A stretch of 64,000 bases of DNA, from positions 13,351,086 through 13,415,085 of the forward strand of contig NC_063188.1 of the NCBI RefSeq assembly GCF_023159225.1. Direction: 5' to 3'. Numbering within the stretch: position 1 is the first letter of the stretch; every line of letters starts with the position of its first letter. The DNA is from Perognathus longimembris pacificus. Its lineage: Eukaryota; Chordata; Mammalia; Rodentia; Heteromyidae. Below the pieces are notes generated by a model. The model was not told where the DNA came from and made no database searches. It saw only the letters and a list, made by a program, of their open reading frames with translations. Below, one piece after another: positions 59,570 through 64,000 of the stretch. Both the position numbers and the translations under genes were made by a program.

Positions 59570-60476
59570 AGTAAGAGAAACACTAGGTCTAAATAAGTCA
59601 CCTTGTTTGCATGGCCATCCTGACACCTAACTAGTTGATGGGGGCGGTCCACCCAGTTTCCAGGGCCTTCCATCCTTCCAACTGTAGATATACCATGTTG
59701 TTTAGACCCATAGAGGATATGTAAATGTATTGTGTTCTTTAGCCCCAGGGTCATCCTGCTCCTGCCTCTCGGTGCCTTTGTTCATGTTGTCCCTTTGTCA
59801 CCACCCAAACATGTGGTCATTGTCTTTAAATTTGTGGTGTAACATTGGACATTGATGAAAGTGAACTAAGTAACTCAAGGGCCGTGATGGGAGGAAGGAA
59901 ATGAGAGAGAAAGAGGGAACAGATGATACCAAACAAAAGGAAAGAAATGTACACATCACCCGATCTGGAAGAAATGGGTTCATTGTTAAAGTTCATAGAG
60001 TTCATAAGCTTTGTAGATTAGAATAATCATGTTCACCATTGTGAGGGTCAAACTGTGTACTATAAAATATATGTAGTTACTTAATCTCAATAAAAAATAT
60101 TTTCAAAAAGTTTGGTATAACGTCTGTTCTGGGCTGTCTTTGAGAAAGGAATCCACCTTGGAGTCACTGGCTTTTTATTTTTTTTTGTTGCCAGTCCTGG
60201 GGCTTGAACTCAGGGCCTGAGCACTGTCCCTGGCTTCTTTTTGCTCAAGGCTAGCACTCTACCACTTGAGCCACAGCGCCACTTCCGGCTTTTTCTATAT
60301 ATGTGGTGCTGAGGAATTGAACCCAGGGCTTCATGTATATGAGGCAAGCACTCTTGCCACTAGGCCATCTTCCCAACCCCTGCCAGCCTTTTAATAAAGA
60401 CTTCTGATTTGATCTTTCAAAATGTAGCTTCTCTGTTTTCCCCTGACTGGATTTGTATGTAATTTACCAGAGAACA
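59570..60476 (+). repeat. LTR of the second ERV family (copy B), carrying two insertions
   Basis: Homologous to 33830-34270. It is interrupted at about 59845-60110 by a plus-strand L1-like 3' end with A-rich tail and at 60180-60380 by a minus IDL-Geo SINE. An AATAAA (about 60394) precedes the shared TTTGATCTTTCAAAATGT. No primer site follows, so this is a solo LTR or a 3' LTR. Confidence 0.65.
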
Positions 60477-62018
60477 GATTCTGTGCAAGATAGGAAGTAG
60501 AGGAGCAAGTTCACCTGGGTTTCCCATGGACTCAAGGTAACCTTGCTTGAGCCATTTTGACCCCTGCTTTAGGATAGAACGTTATGCATGCTCAGAGACC
60601 ACCTTTCTCCAGGGATCACGGAACCAAGCTCTTTAGGAGGACAGCCTGAAGATGATATATCCCATGTGAACTCCTCCCTGAGCCTCAGACCTCAATCAAC
60701 TTAAGGATTTACTTTAGCTCATGGATTCAGAGGTTCACTCTCTTATGTTGAGGAAGATATGGTAAAGCTGAAAAGCTCGCATTATGGGGGTCAGGAAACA
60801 AACCAAAAGGTAAGTACAGGAAAGGACTAAAGATAAGCTACAACCCCGAAGGACGTCACCTCCGTAACCCACTCCCTCCACCATTGCCCCACTTCTGACT
60901 TTGCTACTTTTCAGTAATGCCGTATTATGAATCCATCCAATAGGACAAATTCTTCAGGACCTGATCACTTCTTAAAAGCTCATTTGGTGCCAATCAAACT
61001 CCCAATATGTAATCCTTTGGGGGAGAGCATTTCATATCCAAACTATACCAAATTACAAATAAATCCTGTCAAAAGATGTAGGACCCAACCCTGAAAACTA
61101 TTTAGATCTTTTTTATTCTGTAGTTTATTATCTTGCCGTGTAGAACCTTGCTAACACTGGATTGCCTACCCTAAGGCCAGCCAGTTTTCAGAGAGTAAAG
61201 AACTCACCTGTAGGGATGCCTTTCAAGATTTCAAAACTTACCAATCAGCTCTTTATCTGGGCCTTCACAGTCCAGCTCTCCTTATCACTCCAAGACCAAG
61301 AATTAGACAATTGAGAACAGTGTCTACCTCTCAGAGCCCACTGAGACACTCTCTTGCCCATTCTTTCTTCTGGTAATTGTTACAAAGGCTCTTTGTCCAC
61401 CACCCCTTTCCTTCCCCGACCAACCCAGTCCTTCCTTCTCAATGTGGCTCTCCGCCCCCTTCATAGCATGGAATCGGGAGGAACAGACTATCCTTCTTTT
61501 TCAATGAACTCATAATCTGTTGGTTTTACTACAGCCAACTAATAATGTTTGTATTTTAAGACCTAAATAAATGGAAATACATATCAGTATCACAAATGGA
61601 AAGACTGAATATTATAAAAATGCCAACTCTCTCAAGGTAGATCTATAGAATATAATTTCAGTGAAATTCTCAGTACTTTGTATGTGTGTGTGAAAAGAAA
61701 CACGCAGTCTCTAAAATCTAGGTGAGAAATCAAAGGGCCAGTAATAGCCAAGGCAATCTTATCTTGGATGACACTTTAGCTAGATATCATGACATATTAC
61801 AAATTACAAGTCTGTAATAAACTCCATGCAATATTTACATGGGGATAACTAAATTAGCCAGTAGATCCAATTCCAGAGCAAAAGCTGGCTAATGGCATAA
61901 TAGTTCAGTGAGTAAAGGGTCACATTTTCAACAAAAAATAGACATGCAAATGGGAAAAATAACCTGTGATCTCATCTTACTTGATACATAAAAATAACCT
62001 CCAGATGAATTTTTTTTT
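60477..62018. other. Mostly unique sequence
   Basis: An ancient repeat fragment lies at about 60705-61055, of the same family as 25660-26340. Otherwise no recognised feature and no credible open frame. Confidence 0.5.
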
Positions 62019-62019
62019 T

Positions 62020-62213
62020 TTTGGCCAGTCCTGGGCCTTGGACTCAGGGCCTGAGCACTGTCCCTGGCTTCTTCCCGCTCAAGGCTAGCACTCTGCCACT
62101 TGAGCCACAGCGCCGCTTCTGGCCGTTTTCTGTATATGTGGTGCTGGGGAATCGAACCCAGGGCCTCGTGTATCCGAGGCAGGCACTCTTGCCACTAGGC
62201 TATATCCCCAGCC
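62020..62213 (-). repeat. Young IDL-Geo subfamily copy 3, with target duplication
   Basis: Complete minus copy. The host sequence CCTCCAGATGAATTTT occurs on both sides (from 61999 and from 62213). Diagnostic bases CTTCCCGCTC, GCCGCTTCTGGCCGTT and CGTGTATCCGAGGC are present. Confidence 0.9.
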
Positions 62214-62571
62214 CTCCAGATGAATTTTTGATCTAAATGTCACAGATAAATCAGTAGAGCTTTAAGATCATAATCATGTGATATAGACAAAAAAATTCAT
62301 AAACAGGACACAAAATGCTCAACCTAAAGGAAAAAGAATATAAAATAGATGATATTGAGATCACAAGTTGAAGGCCAGCTTGGGCTATACAGTAAAATAC
62401 TGTTCCAAAAAAGCCAGGAAGAAAAAAAATAGAGGAGTTAAAAGCAATTACATAGTAGAGTACTTGCATAGCAAATTTAAAGACCTAGGTCATAGGCTTA
62501 ATTGCAAAAAGAAAAACAATTCTTTTTTTTAATTTTCAAACTGATGGACAATTCTTAAAATAAGAGAATAT

Positions 62572-62572
<1 letters not shown>

Positions 62573-62617
<45 letters not shown>

Positions 62618-62840
62618 TTGTACTGGTTCTGTGACTTGGACTCAGGGCCTAGGTACTATCCCTGAGTATTTTTGCTCAAGGCTAGTGCTCTACCTCTAGA
62701 GCTACAGCTCCACTTCTCGATTTTGGATGATTAATTAGAGATGAGTTTCATGACCATTCCTGCTGGGGCTGACTTTGAATCTCAGTCCTGAGCTCTTTGC
62801 CTGTTAAGTAGCTAGGATTACAGGCATGAGCTACAGGTGC
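62573..62840 (-). repeat. CA microsatellite and adjoining SINE
   Basis: CA repeat at 62573-62610 followed by a diverged minus SINE of B1-like plus Geo type. A minus ID monomer follows at about 62850-62920. Confidence 0.7.
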
Positions 62841-62939
62841 CTGTCAAAGTTTTCTTTTTTTGGTGCTGAGGATGGAACCCGGGGCCTGGAACAGGGTTAC
62901 ATCCAGTGAGCTACAGCCTCAGTCCCTAGGTAACTTGAT

Positions 62940-63680
62940 TTGGGATAATTGTAAGCTGTAAACTCACCCAAATGCCCACAAAAGACAAAGTGAATATATA
63001 AATATGTAATCACATAATGGAATACTAAGACTCAGAAGCTAAGTGGTCTACAACTATACACATCTCTATGAGTCAATCTCACAAACAATACCGAACAAAA
63101 GGTGACGGACAACCAAAGATTTCAGGGCAAAGGTTATAGCTCAGTGGTTGAATACTTGCTTAGCATGCAGGAAAGAAAGATATATACTATCTTCAGCTAT
63201 TAGGAGTTTTGCTACAGTAAATATTTTCATTTGCCTGATTCTGCATTCATACTTTTGGCTAAATTTCTAGAAATAAAATGATTGCTGTTTATCAAGTGAT
63301 AGTTACTTTAGAAGTAATGGTACTAGATACACAAATGGGTAACTAATTATTGATTTCTGAAGTACTGCAACATATGAATTTTGCTGTGTGTGGGGGGGGT
63401 GAAGACAGTGCATTCATATCATGTAGATCTCAACTTTTTTGCCAAACAGCAGGACGTGGAAGGCTATTTGATGGCAGCCTGAGAAGGCCCAGGTAAGGCA
63501 GGAGAGTTTGTGATTATTCCCTGCAGATTGACACCACAGTTAACACATAGAAAGAAGGAAAGAGGTGAACCCCTGAGGAGCAGAGACCTAATCACCACCT
63601 GAAGGTCACATCCTTTTTCTCTTCCAAATAAACAATTGATTGCATGGTCCTGCCTCAGAATTAGAATTTGCATAAACAGA
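62940..63680. other. Old L1-like fragment and unique sequence
   Basis: Around 62960-63110 the plus strand resembles the 3' part of an old L1 (AAATGCCCACAAAAG and AATGGAATACTAAGA). An ID-like piece follows at 63120-63170. The remainder is unrecognised. Confidence 0.45.
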
Positions 63681-63684
63681 GTAG

Positions 63685-64000
63685 CTGTTGCCCCCTGGTG
63701 GCTCATTCAATAATCGGCTCTTGGGGGTGAGTCTTCCATTCAGACTGTAGGGCAGATAGATAGATACCATGACAATCTAAATCTCCAGGGCCAAAAATGA
63801 GATTCACTGTATCTCTGAGTACAGGGTTGTGAAATTCGAAATGTTTCCACTGATCCTATGATGACTATATGCTGTCAGCTGCCTTCATATGGAGAAACAG
63901 TGAGAACAGACAGAGGAAAACAGATCCCACGCTAGCTGAGCCCTGCAGCAAGGCCTCTGTAGCCCAGAGGGCCAGCCATGGAGCCAGGGGTTGGTGACTC
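63685..64000 (+). repeat. Relative of the LTR-like element at 57535, cut by the window edge
   Basis: GCCCCCTGGTGGCTCATTCA and later AGGAAAACAGATCCC and CAGCAAGGCCTCTGTAG match the left part of 57535-58155 in the same order. The element continues beyond the window. Confidence 0.5.

Overview
This is mammalian genomic DNA, almost certainly X-linked and from a geomyoid rodent (kangaroo rat, pocket mouse or pocket gopher group). The organism call rests on dozens of copies of a dimeric SINE. Its left half is ID-like (tRNA-Ala derived) and its right half matches no common SINE; this is the architecture published as IDL-Geo for Geomyoidea. The chromosome call rests on RTL8 (FAM127) genes lying next to CT55 (CXorf48), the arrangement of eutherian Xq26. 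Genus cannot be resolved by eye.

Layout. Positions 1-31,500 hold four RTL8 genes (domesticated sushi-ichi/Ty3 gag genes, single exon) ordered plus, minus, plus, minus, with coding regions at 177-518, 9685-10026, 22118-22462 and 30966-31307. Copies 1, 2 and 4 encode the same 113-residue protein. Copy 3 (114 residues) differs mainly near the N-terminus and has an unrelated 5' flank, yet its 3' UTR is nearly the same as the others. Variant sites in the 3' UTRs occur in all four combinations, which points to gene conversion among inverted copies.

Between copies 2 and 3 lies a minus-strand class I (gammaretrovirus-like) provirus at 11202-16556. It has two LTRs, a 4-bp target duplication, a proline-type primer site, a polypurine tract and a broken pol. 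It shows no gag and no env.

From 31,500 to 39,400 there are only repeats and fragments of a second ERV family. CT55 follows on the plus strand at 39650-51156: five coding exons with consensus splice sites and matching phases give an intact 240-residue protein, with a poly(A) signal at 51744. The last 12 kb contains an old minus-strand L1, LTR-like segments, many SINEs and a 500-N assembly gap at 56308-56807.

All the protein-coding content recognised here is either retroelement-derived (RTL8) or belongs to a germline family related to the piRNA helicase MOV10L1 (CT55). Nothing suggests the genes form a pathway. The most interesting material is the converting RTL8 cluster, the structure of the provirus and the SINE subfamily history.
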